Positions 15,060-28,500 of a DNA stretch of 64,000 bases are shown here, one piece after another. The notes below the pieces were generated by a model. That model was not told the origin of the DNA, made no database searches, and worked only from the letters and a program-made list of their open reading frames with translations. Position 1 is the first letter of the stretch, and every line of letters starts with the position of its first letter. A program made the translations under genes and the position numbers. This stretch comes from Aphidius gifuensis (lineage: Eukaryota > Arthropoda > Insecta > Hymenoptera > Braconidae). The DNA is taken from assembly GCF_014905175.1 (NCBI RefSeq), contig NC_057790.1:5580001-5644000 (forward strand), written 5' to 3'.

Positions 15060-15149
15060 AAATTTTTATCGTGACGATATGGCGAGACGATACGAGAATT
15101 TCCTCACGATAATTACGATAATGCGATAATAGGGTCAAAAATTTGAAAT

Positions 15150-16510
15150 GAGCTATCCTCGTAATTTTTTTTTTATTGAATTGTGTAGAACACCAGCAAG
15201 TCTAGAAAAAAAAATAGAAATTTTTGAAACCATCAAAAGAGGGTAGGGAGTGGATTTTAAGGGTTTTTAATTTTTTTGTCAATGATTTTAAGTGTTTTTA
15301 ATTTTTTTGTCTATGGCAGAGTTGAGCTATCCTCGTTATTTTTTTTTTATTAAATTGTGTAGGACCCCAGCAAGTCTAGAAAAAAAAATAGGAATTTTTG
15401 AAACCGTCAAAAGAGGGTAGGGAGTGGATTTCAAGGGTTCTTAATTCTTTTGTCAATGATTTTAAGTGTTTTTAATTTTTTTGTCTATGGCAGAGTTGAG
15501 CTATCCTCGTTATTTTTTTTTTATTAAATTGTGTAGGACCTCACCAAGTCTAGAAAAAGAAATAGAAATTTTTGAAACCGTCAAAAGAGGGTAGTGAATG
15601 GTTTTTAAGGGTTTTTAATTTTTTTGCCTATGGCAGAATTGAGCTATCCTCGTTATTTTTTTTTTATTAAATTGTGTAGAACCCCAGCAAGTCTAGAAAA
15701 AAAAATGGGAATTTTTGAAACCGTCAAAAGAGGGTAGGGAGTGGATTTTAAGGGTTTTTAATTTTTTTGTCAATGATTTTAAGTGTTTTTATTTTTTTTT
15801 GTCTATGGCAGAGTTGAGCTATCCTCGTAATTTTTTCTTTATTAATTTGTATAAGACCCCAGCAAGTCTAGAAAAAAGAATGGGAATTTTTGAAACCGTC
15901 AAAAGAAGGCAGGGAGTGGATTTTAAGGATTTTCAATTTTTTTGTCAATGATTTTAAGTGTTTTTAATTTTTTTGTCTATGGCAGAGTTGAGCTATCCTC
16001 GTAATTTTTTCTTTATTAAATTGTGTAGGACCCCAGCAAGTCTAGAAAAAAAAATGGGAATTTTTGAAACCGTCAAAAGAGGGTAGGGAGTGGATTTTAA
16101 GGGTTTTTAATTTTTTTGTCAATGATTTTAAGTGTTTTTAATTTTTTTGTCTATGGCAGAGTTGAGCTATCCTTGTAATTTTTTCTTTATTAAATTGTGT
16201 AGGACCGTAGCAAGTCTAGAAAAAAAAATGGGAATTTTTGAAACCGTCAAAAGAGGGTAGGGAGTGGATTTTAAGGGTTTTTAATTTTTTGTCAATGTTT
16301 TTAAGTGTTTTCAATTTTTTTGTCTATGGCAGAGTTGAGCTATCCTCGTAATTTTTTCTTTATTAAATTGTATAGGACCCCAGCAAGTCTAGAAAAAAAA
16401 ATGGGAATTTTTGAAACCGTCAAAAGAAGGCAGGGAGTGGATTTTAAGGATTTTTAATTTGTTTGTCAATGTTTTTAAGTGTTTTTAATTTTTTTGTCTA
16501 TGGCAGAGTT
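15150..16510. repeat. Tandem array, 8 units of about 174 bp
   Basis: Units start with GAGCTATCC at 15150, 15324, 15498, 15641, 15816, 15990, 16164 and 16337. Lengths are 174, 174, 143, 175, 174, 174, 173 and 174. A ninth start at 16511 is degenerate (GATCTATC). Each unit carries ACCCCAGCAAGTCTAG or a close variant, a GAAACCGTCAAAAGA block and GTCTATGGCAGAG. Inside a unit, a TTTTTAATTTTTTTGTC motif occurs twice about 31 bp apart; the short third unit has lost exactly one such 31-bp subunit. Units 1-4 share an uninterrupted T-run where units 5-8 share TTTTTTCTTTATT. Units 5 and 8 share AGAAGGCAGGGAG where 6 and 7 have AGAGGGTAGGGAG, so duplication probably went in blocks. It is not a CRISPR array: units are contiguous with no spacers. 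Confidence 0.95.
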
Positions 16511-16534
16511 GATCTATCATGAGCTATAATGACT

Positions 16535-16568
16535 GGATTATCGTATCGTATCGTATCGCGGCAACACT
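16535..16568 (-). repeat. Right terminal inverted repeat
   Basis: Read on the minus strand from 16568 it begins AGTGTTGCCGCGATA, continues as CGATA repeats and ends CGATAATCC at 16535. It matches the left terminus apart from the expansion there. Confidence 0.82.
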
Positions 16569-16577
16569 TAACGTATA
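16569..16577. repeat. Right target-site duplication (9 bp)
   Basis: TAACGTATA, identical to 14981-14989 and directly adjacent to the right terminus. Confidence 0.8.
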
Positions 16578-19500
16578 TTTTTTAAGAAATAACACGAGTT
16601 AAAAATGATTGTCCAAAAAAAAAAAAACGACAACGAAATTCTTTATACTCAATAACATATGAATTTTATTTAAATTTTTTCTTCATTTTTTTCTCTTCAA
16701 TTTAAATATATAAATGTCATGATATAAAAAAAAAATTAGAGATAGTATCATGCTTCTATAAAATCGGATAATTTTTTTGTTAACTTTGAAAAAGACCGCC
16801 AATGGTTTTGTCGCTTGCTTTATAGTAAAGAATTGTTATTTGTCATTATAAAGGATCCATATACCAAGTGACTCTGATGATGATACTAAGAAAAAGCTTT
16901 CGCACCATTACAGAAAAGTCGTGGACAAAATATAATGCTTCCACGTATTCTCATAACCCATAAATGCGTTGAAGATATTTATGAGGGAACAAATATCTCC
17001 CAGACAGTATTCGCAACGGACTTGAAACATTTTTTTTTTTTATTATTTATTTATTTATTTTTTTATTCGTCTTATATTACCAGTTCTCTTTTTTAAAATC
17101 ATAAATGTCTTATCGAATAATTTTTACAATTAAATTGACGCCAAGTTCAATGACGATAATATTCAGTGAAGGTAATGTGCCTCAAGGTAAGCATTTAAAC
17201 TGCGGTTAGAAGTTTTGACATTTCAACGAAGTAAAGTGCGATAAAGCTTAAAAAAATATTGCTTTACTTATATGAGGTGGACCAATGTACGACCGCCAAG
17301 CAGCCTTTATTATGTATTTTATTTAATACATGTGTGCACGTTCGCAATTTTTTACATGGCGCAACAACCCTTTTTTTTTTTTCTTTTCATTTTGACACCT
17401 ACGACCTTACCAAGGCGACTCTTTAGAATTCAATGATGCGTTCATGTATATGTATAAATATAATAAGCATGCAACAACTCTTCACAGTACCTCGAGCAAA
17501 ACCGCAAAATTGTTTGACAAGAGAAAAAAAAAAAAAATAGAATTAAAAAACAATCTTCAATCGTTTGCGCTTTACGAGTTTTTTTTTTTAGTTGATTCTT
17601 TTTTTCTCTACCTTCCGGGTGGTCTTGCGAGGCATTTTTCAACACGATTTTTTATTGTTTGAGAATAAAAAAAAGGCACAATGTTAACGATTCGATGATA
17701 TGGGTGAATTTTTTATTCCGGATTTAAGGAGAAGCCGGTGTTAAAATTTTTTTTTTTGTCTAGGAAAGATGTTGGAAGGCGTGATGATTGATGTGATGGT
17801 CAACTTTAGCATCTTGCCAAGTCACCGGATATTAGGGTGTCGTGAATTTTGATCCAATCAACACACCCACTCATCAGTTTCTTTATTCTTCAAACATAAA
17901 TTTTAAAATATTTTCAATTTATTGATGATATAAAAATAAAAATTAATCAATTGTAAATAAAACGATAACAAATGAAACATTTAGCTCGAGAAAATTGGAT
18001 AATTGTGGCAATGAAATTTTGAATTGATTGATCAATACTGAATGAAAAGAAGAGTCTAAAATACTCATGAAAGATAAGGCAATGAATTTTCAAAGTGATA
18101 GAAATTGGGAATCTAAGTACTCAACTATTCTTGGAATATTACTAGCTAACTCATGAATTTAACTCGACAATTGGTGATACAATCAAAAACGAAATGAATC
18201 TATCAATTGTGCAGAGCTTCTTCAACAATATGGCGTGCGGTTAAATTCAAGTATCAATAAAATCTTGATTTTTCTTAAAATAATAAATTATATTTATGTT
18301 GTGAAAATATATTGACAAATTTTTTATTTCTATCTATTTATTGTTCATTTTTTTTTTTATATTGAGAGATGTGAAAAAAGTTTGCAAAAGTGGTAGTGTC
18401 AATAAGCAGAGAAACATCCACATGATTGTATTAATAAATGGCATCTGTCACCCAAGCATTGCATTGCATTTCGCGTTTATGTTTTATGACAGTACAGTCG
18501 GGTTTATCACACAACTTTATGTATATGTATATTCTGAGTTTATGTTTCACACCAAGCGTGCACTGGTCACGCATGTGCATAATGTTATTTAATTTTTTTT
18601 TGTTTTATTTCATTGTTTATTTATTTTTTTTTATACTATCTTCTGTTATTTTTTATTTCCTCTATCATTAATACTACCCTTGATAACAATAAACAATTCT
18701 AGGCTCAAAATGTTTGCAGCATCAGAAGACACGCGTTGACCAATTTAGTTTTCAATAAAAAAATACTGTACCCGGGGAAAAACGATCCATCGTTCACGCG
18801 TTTTTTTACCCAGGAAGATGAGATAGAAAAACGCTGAAGGAGCTGACTTTTGTCACTGAATGATGAATGATATTTTTTTCTAGAAATATCGGAAACAATT
18901 CATTCGTCCGTAACGCTTATCCGCGTTCAGTTGAGCTTCCAACAACATAAACTTGTCACACATCAACGATTTCATATGTATATCAAAAAATAAAAAAATA
19001 TATATACACATGAAATAGTAAAAAAGTTTATATATAATAAGATAAAACCATTATTTTATTATTTTTATTATTATCACGATAATATTTCTATATTTTTGAA
19101 GCTCAACATAACGGATCTACTATCACCATCAAATATTTTATACAAATAAATAGTAAATCTTCTTATACAGAACATTGGCAAAAAAAAAAAAAAAGTACCC
19201 AACTCTTACAAGTCTTATAAATATCAGTAATACTCATACTTCATTATAATTGCATTGGAAAAAAAAAAATAAATAAATAAAAAAAATTATAAACTCGTTA
19301 TTTCAATAACGAAAATATAACATAAGCTATATCATTACCGAGAAAATAAATATAAAAAAATACAATAAATTATAATAAATCCTGAAAAGTACACTTTTAT
19401 TATTATTTTATTTTTATTATATTTCTGAATATAAGTTGGAGGACATTTTTCTCGGCTGTGTCACGAATTGAATCGATTCCACGAAGAGTCGAAATATTCA

Positions 19501-22500
19501 ACTTGGTAAAAATACAGTATGCACTCTTCAGTTTACGAGTGGTTCGTTAAAATCAAGGACACCCACTCTCTTTTCTTGGTATCGTGAATTTTAATATACA
19601 CGCGAACGTGACGGGAAATAAAGAATTTCATTTCAGGAGCGAAAATGCTTATCATATATATTTATTACTTTTTTTTTTTTTAACTCTTCTCATTCATTAT
19701 ATTCATCAAATTATATTATATTTTTTTTTTTTCTGTTAAGCAGTTGGTGATTTAACTAGGTTCAATGAGAAAATAAATTTATTTATGCACTTATATTTTA
19801 TCACTTGACTAACTTCATCCCCCTCATATTGGTGTTTTTAAAATCGATAAATTTATGGATTTTTCATATGTTCAACCTGCTAGCCTGTTGAAATTTTAAC
19901 CCCTGTCTTTAAAAAAGATTTGAAGGTATTAGTTTGATGAAACACCTGATCGCAAATAGGGCAAAAAATCAGGTCTGGCGTCTATCATTTTCAAAAGAAT
20001 GCGCACAGATGTTTCACTACGATAAAATAAAAAGTGAATCGTGTACGATTACGCTTCACTTGCTGCCCTTTCATTTCTTTTTTTTTTTTTTTCTAGTTGG
20101 TTAGTTCATTACAGTCTATCCAAAACATCCGAATTTTTTACCCCACATGTATCACGTTCAATTTTGTAACTAAAATTTTTTTGCAATAAAACATACATTG
20201 CATAATAAAAAATATCCCATAAAAATCTTACGGTTTTTTATTTATATTTTTTTGTTTTTTTTTTTTATCACTATTTTTCAGGCATTGTTTTTTTTCCTAT
20301 AATTCTTAACAGGCTTCGATAGCCTGCGTCAACGCATTTTCATTGCGTTTTTATCGATGTAATTTTGTAACTCGGCGCCAGCATTTCTGCATCAAATGAA
20401 ACCAAGCCAATCGAGCGCGTACGATTGCAATGTTTGATGGGCATACACAAAAAATAAATAAATAATAAAAAAAAAGAGAATGGAAATAAATGGGAAAAAA
20501 AATAAAAAATGAGATGGAATTCGACACCAGTATTTTTCTACATAATAAAAATCTAATAATTTTCAATGTGATAGATTATATAATAAAAATAATTTTTATT
20601 TTAAATCAGAGACACCCTCAATTCGTCGCAATTGAACGTAAAGTAATTCATGTTGTATTGAGTCACGAACGAGCATAAATTCAATCAAGCAAAATAGAGT
20701 AAAATTAGTTGTCTTTAATAGAAAATAAAATAAATAAAAATACTCAGGTGGAGTCATTTTATGGGTATTGAAAAAAAATTCAAAATACGTGACATAACAT
20801 TTGATCAGAAGATAATCCTCTTTTGGGTTTCTTTTTAAGCTCAAATAAAAGGAAAGACGAGTAGATCCTTCAGACATTGAAAGTACCAAGTAAAGCCTTG
20901 CAGCAAAAATAAAAATCCCATGAAAAAATTACATTGACTATTATCAACTCATAAGTAAATTTAATTAATAATAATATTATGTTTTTAAATAGCCTGTCCA
21001 TCTGTCATGTCATATGACAAGAAAAATACGAATATCATTATGTTTGAAAAATTATCATGTCTATAATGACCATTAAAATATACTGAAAATGTATAATTAA
21101 GTTGGAAACAATAAATTGATGATAAACTCATCTAAATGATAATAAAAAAATAAAAAATTTAAATAAATGTCTAACTGACATACGTGAAAATCTAAATATA
21201 CATAATTTTACCTTTATGATGTAGTTGAATGTTGTTTTTTTTTTTTCAGTTTAATTTTAAAACCATCTGTCTGCAACTTGAGCGTCCAACCAACTCAATA
21301 TACCAATTGGATGTACAATAAGAATGAAAATAAAAATTTAAGTAGATCAAAATGATCAACAAAAATATTTATAAACATGAATTGCATCACCACGCCTACA
21401 CATTTTTCATTCCTTTATTGTATTGTGTATAATCAAGGCAAGTTGTCCAAAACAAAGTGGCCTGTTGTCCAAAGACGAGTGACTTGTACACCTATATATA
21501 TAATTGTAAGACAATTTTGTTATAGTCTGACTCTGTCACATGTGTAAGCTTTATGTTAAATTCCACATGGTTTGAGACAACATGCTTACGTGGTTGTATG
21601 TATAGCTGAATGTCGAAACATACTCAAGACGCATTCTCTGATCCGTGTACATGTTGAACACAGAATATATCAGTACGCGTGTTACAGTCTGTACGTGACC
21701 AAGAGACAGTACCATGGGGTTGAGATCATCAGTTGACTGGTTTACTTGAGAGACCCACCTCGAGACTATTCAAGCCAGAACAGAACAGAATTTCACTAAA
21801 TCAATCCATTGTCACATGGCCTCGATTTCGTGGGCAGGTTGACTCACATACTCACTACAAAGGGACAATATCAATTTATATATATATTATTGAGTTATTC
21901 AACACAAAGACTTGTATATAAATTAATAAAAAATACATATAATAAAATATATTTGAATTAAATTATAAAATTTATGGTATATATATTTTATTTTTGATTG
22001 ATTGATGAACATGGAACTGATGAAAATGAAAGAAAAAAAAAAAATTCAAGACATATTTTTTTTATGCTTGTTATTTTATTTTTTTTTTTAATACTTGATA
22101 TTATTATTATTAGTAATGCACATTTACCTTTGTATATTGAATTGAAATTACAGTTGATACCGTGAAGAATAAGATATATATTTTTTGATGGATCCAGTTG
22201 TAATTTGATGCAATAACGGTAAACAAATTTATCACCAGTGGTTTAACCTTCACGTCAATTGATGCCAAACAATTTTATCCTCTCGTCGTGTAATATGCTG
22301 TTTAACCTGAGTATTGTTAAGGCCAAACATATGTAAAGTTAGCGTGACGATCGTGACAAATAATTTCAACGATAATTGACTATTACTTTATTATTAAAGG
22401 TCAAATATACGCAACTTTTTCCTTTTTCTTTTTTACAATCAATTTTCTTTATTATCTGAAAATATAAAAAAATATATATAATTAGTATATAATTATTATA

Positions 22501-25500
22501 AATTATTAATGAGAATAAACATAAAAAATATATATTGTGTAGTAGTAAAAAGTCATTAAAAAATTATCAGAGTGTATGCAGTTGGTTTTATCGAAAAATA
22601 CATACAAACTTGAAAATTCAATCAAAAAAAAAAAACGGAAATATATAAAAAAAAAGCTTGGTAATAAAGCAGAGCTTTTTTTAAAAGTTCAACTAAGATC
22701 ATAAACCCGCGAAATCTCTTGAATAAGGACACGACTTTTTTCCATCTCTATTTCCCGTTGTGAATGATTTTAGTTTTTTTTTTTCAACATTCCCCCAAGT
22801 TTTAATGGAGACAATTAAAAGCTTCGTATATAACGCTTGAACAAAACTAATTTTAGAGAAGACGTTTTTATTAGCTTATCGCATTCATTTTTTTTTTTTC
22901 CTATATATAAAATTTATTTTGTATTTTATTATATCACTATCAAGTTTTTGTTTTATGATAATATGTATATATCTGATCATCATTGAACGCGAGAACTCAA
23001 CAACAGTAGAATTCACACATGTATGATGTTTAATATATAATTTAAAAAAAAAAAAAAACCATACAACTCACAACTCACTCATTACCATATTATCTCGTGC
23101 ATAATAATTTTGTTTAAACACGCGGCACAAGACCAAAATCTATATCCTCCTCCATTATTGCACAATAATTTTTATCTCTTTTTATTTGATTAAAATTATC
23201 ATTATTTCTCCCTTCCTCAATGAAATTTGTTGATGTGGGAAATTTTCAATTATGCATAGTTCAAAATTAATTAATATTGAACATATACGATCGTAATAAT
23301 TTTCATCCATAATATCAAAGAGGATAAATAAATAATATAGCAAAATAAAAAAATGATTAAACAAATTTTTAAAAATTTGTTATTAAATTAAATTGACGTA
23401 TATAATATTTTCATAAATCATCGATCAAATAAATATGATGCACGTTAATTTATTAAACTGAAAAATGCACATTATTAAACAATGATTAAATTAATTGACA
23501 TTTAGATTGACAATATCCATAATAAATATGCAATTTCATTGTAAAAATTTATTAAACAAATATTATATATTCACTATGAAATTGACCATTTAATCAAGTG
23601 ATTTTTTATTTTTCATTTGAGATAATATTATTACTATTTTAATTTTTAAATAGATTTTTATATTCAATATGTATTTGTATTTTAATGGCTTTGAGTTTGA
23701 ATGAGAATATTAATTAACTGTTGAATACCACAATGAGTTTATACAGGGCAAGTAATACGATGATGTAAACTGCCCTCAATTATACACAAGAACTTTGACT
23801 AGTTAAACTCTGTGGATGAAACACTCAAAACAGTAACTAATTCATCAAAATTTAAGCTTAGCTATTATCCAAAAACTTTAACAATATTATCTCATTCAAT
23901 ATAATTATAATTTACAATGTATATATATTGTTAAAATTATATAGTGTATTAATAATTCAAGAATTTCATTATTAAATTATAATAATAATAATAATATATT
24001 AGATAAAATAAATAAAATGAGCTTTCAATAAACAAAAGAAAATTGAATTCTTCATTCGACATTTATTGATACTCATTGAGATAGGCTAAAATGGGTATCA
24101 GATGTTTTGCTGATGAAATAAAATCGAAAGAATGTAACAAGATGTTTCGCCTTTTCTTATCATAAAGAAAACGAAATCGCAAATTCTGCAGGGCAAAACA
24201 AATTTGACCCTCTGGTATTTTACCAAAAAAAAAAAAACATACATACATACATTTTCTACTGTTTTCTTTTTGCCTTCATATCAGCCCCCAATGACATGAC
24301 ATCGTATCTTTTCTTTTACCATTCTCTATCTTTCTCATTTCAATTCATGTAATATACATTTTTTTTTTCTCTTATTTTACTCTATATTCTATTCTCTCTT
24401 GTATACACATGGATAAACTATCAGTCACACCCTGCAACTTTTATTTCTGACAATCATTCCTGTTGAAAATACTATTTTCTCAACTGTAACTTTGTCTCTC
24501 TTGATGTTCCAATATACCTAAACACTGGATTCATTTGGTAACTCTAGTAAATGACATTCTGCGTTTATTGTCTCATTACTTTTTTTTTTTTATTATCATT
24601 ATTTTCTTTTATCAGTTTCTTTTATTCGAAATGAAAAATTCCATAGAAAAAACAAAATATATAATAAAATAGGTATAAATCAATTTTAAAATTTTTTATT
24701 CATCATTTAAATTTCAATAGCTGACTGACCGGAAATTCAAGAGAAAGATGGACCAAAAAAAAATGAATATATGTATCGAGCTCATCCCTTTCGGTTTCTT
24801 GAATCTTATCATAGTTTTTTTTTTTTTTCATACAGGGGTTGGAAATAAAAAATTGAACGATATCCTTCAACATTTCTCTTTCTCTTCTTTTCACCAGTTC
24901 TTTTAGTCTTCTTGACCCCCCTCCCCCCTGAATTTGAGTCGTTGTTGGACAACACTGACCCCACACCGGACAGACTATGTTTTTTTAAGGCTTTGTGTCT
25001 CTCCATCGACGTAGGAAAATGAAACCGGTAATGCCCAGGCATTGATGGATTCCCTGCTATTCCCTGAATAGGGGGATTATGCATAGCATAAATACGCAAT
25101 TTCGTCGCGAATATATATATATTCAAACAAGCCGAATACGATGCGATATACACAACTCTATTTCTATATAACATACATTTTTTTTTTGTTTCATATTTCC
25201 ATATCCCTTGTGTATACGCACTTTAATACTAAACAACGTCATGACTGATCTCTTCACTATTAGTTTTCATCATTTACAAACAAAAACTATATTTTATATA
25301 TATACGGGAATTAACAAATCACTTACTATCAACATAAATAGAGACGATTTATTCGATACATCATTACGTGCATGATTGAGCAATTCACTCGGATTATATC
25401 AACTTCATTATAGTAATTTTTTTTATCTTCCTTCTTTTTTTTTTTTATTCATTTAGTTTTTATTTTATATTGTCAATATATTGCTTTTGTGTGTGTGTAC

Positions 25501-28500
25501 ATATTTTTTATTTTTACTTGAAATAATTACCGCAATGTGAATGATTTAATGTAAAAAAAAAATGAGACAAAACAAGATCAAAGTAAAGTAGATAATATTT
25601 TTTTTTCATAAAAAAAAGCATCATCATGGTAGGGAAAAATCAGGTGTGTTTGTGGTAACAAAATACGTATATTCCCCTCTCGATTGATGTTGGGTCATGT
25701 ATTCATAATGCTAACCCAACTATAAATATATATTCAACAAGAAAAAAAAAAATTTTTTATCCAAGATTCATTGTCAAGGCGACTATTATATACTATTGGA
25801 GAGAAAAAAAAAAAAAAACCAATTATTTTGTAAATTTTCTGGGGTGACATTGGTGTCAGATTATCTTCTTCATATGTTGTACATTTTATTATAATAATAA
25901 TGATTATTATTTAATGTTTTTTTTTTTTTTTTTTCTACCCAGGCACTCTCACCTTTGCCTGCCCCCAAGGTTGCATTGCTTTGCGTGATCTCATTTCCAT
26001 AGACTGGTTATATTGTGTCCCCTGTAGAATGATATCCAAACCAAGGGTAGTGTTGTATCGAGTGAACGGTTGGCAACAAATATGCGTGTGGTAAATTCAT
26101 GATATCGGTGAACATCGGAATTTCACTTCCGGTTAACCAACGGCCACCTGGTTTAAAAGCAATGGTCATCCATCCGTGCATTCATCACAAGCATATAACA
26201 CATACACATCAACCTTGTCCCTTTTTTTAATTTACTTTTTATACAAATTTGTTATTTTAGATGCTACCAAAACACACACGTGCCTACATATATACTTTAT
26301 TGAATAGCATTTTATTGTTAAACAGTGCTGGTGCTTTAATTAACCAACTGATGTTACTTCCCGTTACGCTTAAATATATCAAGATATATACATGAACATG
26401 GCTCGTCAAATATACACCCTAAAAGATTTTTTTCGATTTTTTAAAAACACATTTTTATTACCACAAAATACCGTGAATTTAATGGTTGATTTTAAGATAC
26501 CTGTTAAACGATACAAATGATATTAAAATTGAAAAAAAAATAAATAAATAAATAAATTATTTTTAATATTATATATACATACATAAAGGAAAATATTTAT
26601 TGAAATATATAAAAGTGCTTTTGGATCTAGACTTTTATGACGATGAATTTCCGTAATATATATAAATATAGTACTTTTGTATATAAAAGAGAAAAATGAT
26701 ATACACCCATAGTACAAAATACGATATCTCTTTTGCCACAGGATTTATGTGAGACGTTATACGGCCGATGTGACTCTAACACTTTGCGCATTGGACCTGG
26801 CAATATTTCTGCGTGTCATAAACTCAAGATAATTAAATTATGGAAATGAAAAATAGAAAAAAAAAAAAAAATAACAATATTAATATAAAAATAAAAACAA
26901 AAATAATAATACAAAAAAACATTAAATGTTAATAGATAAAAAATTTAAAATATATATAGTGAAAATGAGGTACAATAAAATTGACACTTGTGAATGGTGA
27001 AAATAAAAAAAAAAAAAACAAAAAATCATAAAACCAATTCACTTAGAAAAATTAAAAACAATCTGGATATAGTATCTGAATTTAAAAAAAAAGTATAATA
27101 AAAAATTTATTTATGTGTTGATCATGTCGAGTTTAAGTATATGACTAAAACGAGAAAATGAAAAATTTCTATGAGTTATAAATAACAAAGGAGAAAATCA
27201 TTAATGTTGAAATGAGCAATGAAAACAAAATACACAAAATCTCCTCCCTCATTGTCATTGAATTTTGGTATAGTGGTAATGGTTGCGTTAACATAAATGG
27301 AAATCAGATGTATATATGCATACGATATCAACAACCATTACATTATCACACACAACGTCAACTAGAAATCGTATTTTCAAAAACAATATACATAATACAA
27401 TACAACAAAACTAATCTCACTGAGCATTGATGGTGAATACTGTTGGTCCAATGTCCATAATCGTTTGTGAATTGTCGTGTTAATCAAGTTTGGAAAATAC
27501 GTAAATGTATAGGCTGGTTACCGAGTTTGTAATTTCATTTTGGTCATATGGGTATATCATGTGAATGGTGCCAGAAAGGCATCACACAGTGTAATATATA
27601 GACAAAGAGGAATGAGTGGATTTTAAGCTCATTGGCATACACAACATTTAAGTCCTTTTTCTCTCTTTCCTTCTCTCTTCTTCTCTCTTTATGACATAGA
27701 TATACAATTACGTGTTTGTACTCTAAATTTTGTTGAATGTATATATATTTTCCAACAAACAGGTAGATGAATGTACATTTGTGAACACATTTAGATACAT
27801 ATATATACAAAGAAAAACAATGAAATGGTTCAAGTTGAAATCGTAAACCATGTATACAGAGGAAAGGGACGATCTTTAACGTTAAATGAGACACATGACA
27901 GACTTTCCTAGAACGATATGATAAATAATTCTCTGTGTTTTACTCAAAATACCAAGACAGTATTGTATTTTCCAAGAGAATAAGGAAAATATTGAAGTAA
28001 ACATTTAACATTGTTCATTTGAAATAGCAAAAAGTAAGAGCACTTTAAGATGATGATGCAAAATACTATGAAAAATAATTATAAAATGAGAAACTTGAAA
28101 AATTAACAACAACACTATTATTTAGTGGTATAGTAGTTTTGAAAGTTTTAATGGTCTTATATATTATATGAGAGTTGAGTTGTAAAAATATAAAATGACT
28201 TATACTTTTAGCATAAGAGTCACTTTTATTTTCTTTCAACAATGCAAATGACTTAATTTGCACATTGCCATTGTGATAGCTGCTTAAATAAGATAAATAT
28301 ATTGCCTCTTAAAATTGTTAATTTTAATTAAAATTTATTTTATATACCTTTATTTTTTTTTTTTTTTTATAAATTATATAATCTGTCTGGCTATAATTGA
28401 TGATAAAAATTTTTTTTTTTTTTCCTTTTAAAAAGCAAAAGATAAATATTTTTTATATATGTATTAAATTTTTTTTTCCAGTAATAATAAAAAAAATAAA

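Larger units (their letters stand above)
14990..16568. mobile_element. Non-autonomous TIR DNA transposon carrying an internal minisatellite
   Basis: The 1579-bp block is bounded by inverted termini (left 14990-15059, right 16535-16568) that share the core TGTTGCCGCGATA and an inner CGATACGATAATCC. It is flanked by a perfect 9-bp duplication, TAACGTATA. Between the termini lie about 90 bp of CGATA-rich DNA (15060-15149) and eight tandem units of about 174 bp. No transposase or other credible coding region is present, so mobilisation would have to be in trans. A duplication of 8 or 9 bp fits hAT, P, Merlin or MULE-type elements. The terminal sequence was not matched to a named family, so the superfamily is left open. 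The bounded structure is seen directly; the transposon interpretation is inference from it. Confidence 0.82.

Noticed and set aside
15715..15951. 78-codon plus-strand frame within the tandem array
   Set aside because: It is produced by the repeat units themselves and its two halves are near copies; there is no sign of a real protein.
15150..16510. CRISPR-like regular repeats
   Set aside because: Units are contiguous and about 174 bp with no unique spacers, in a eukaryotic context; this is a minisatellite.
24809..25174. 121-codon minus-strand frame with a basic Lys/Arg-rich tail
   Set aside because: The basic tail is a translation of a pyrimidine-rich tract; no domain recognised and no splice or promoter support.
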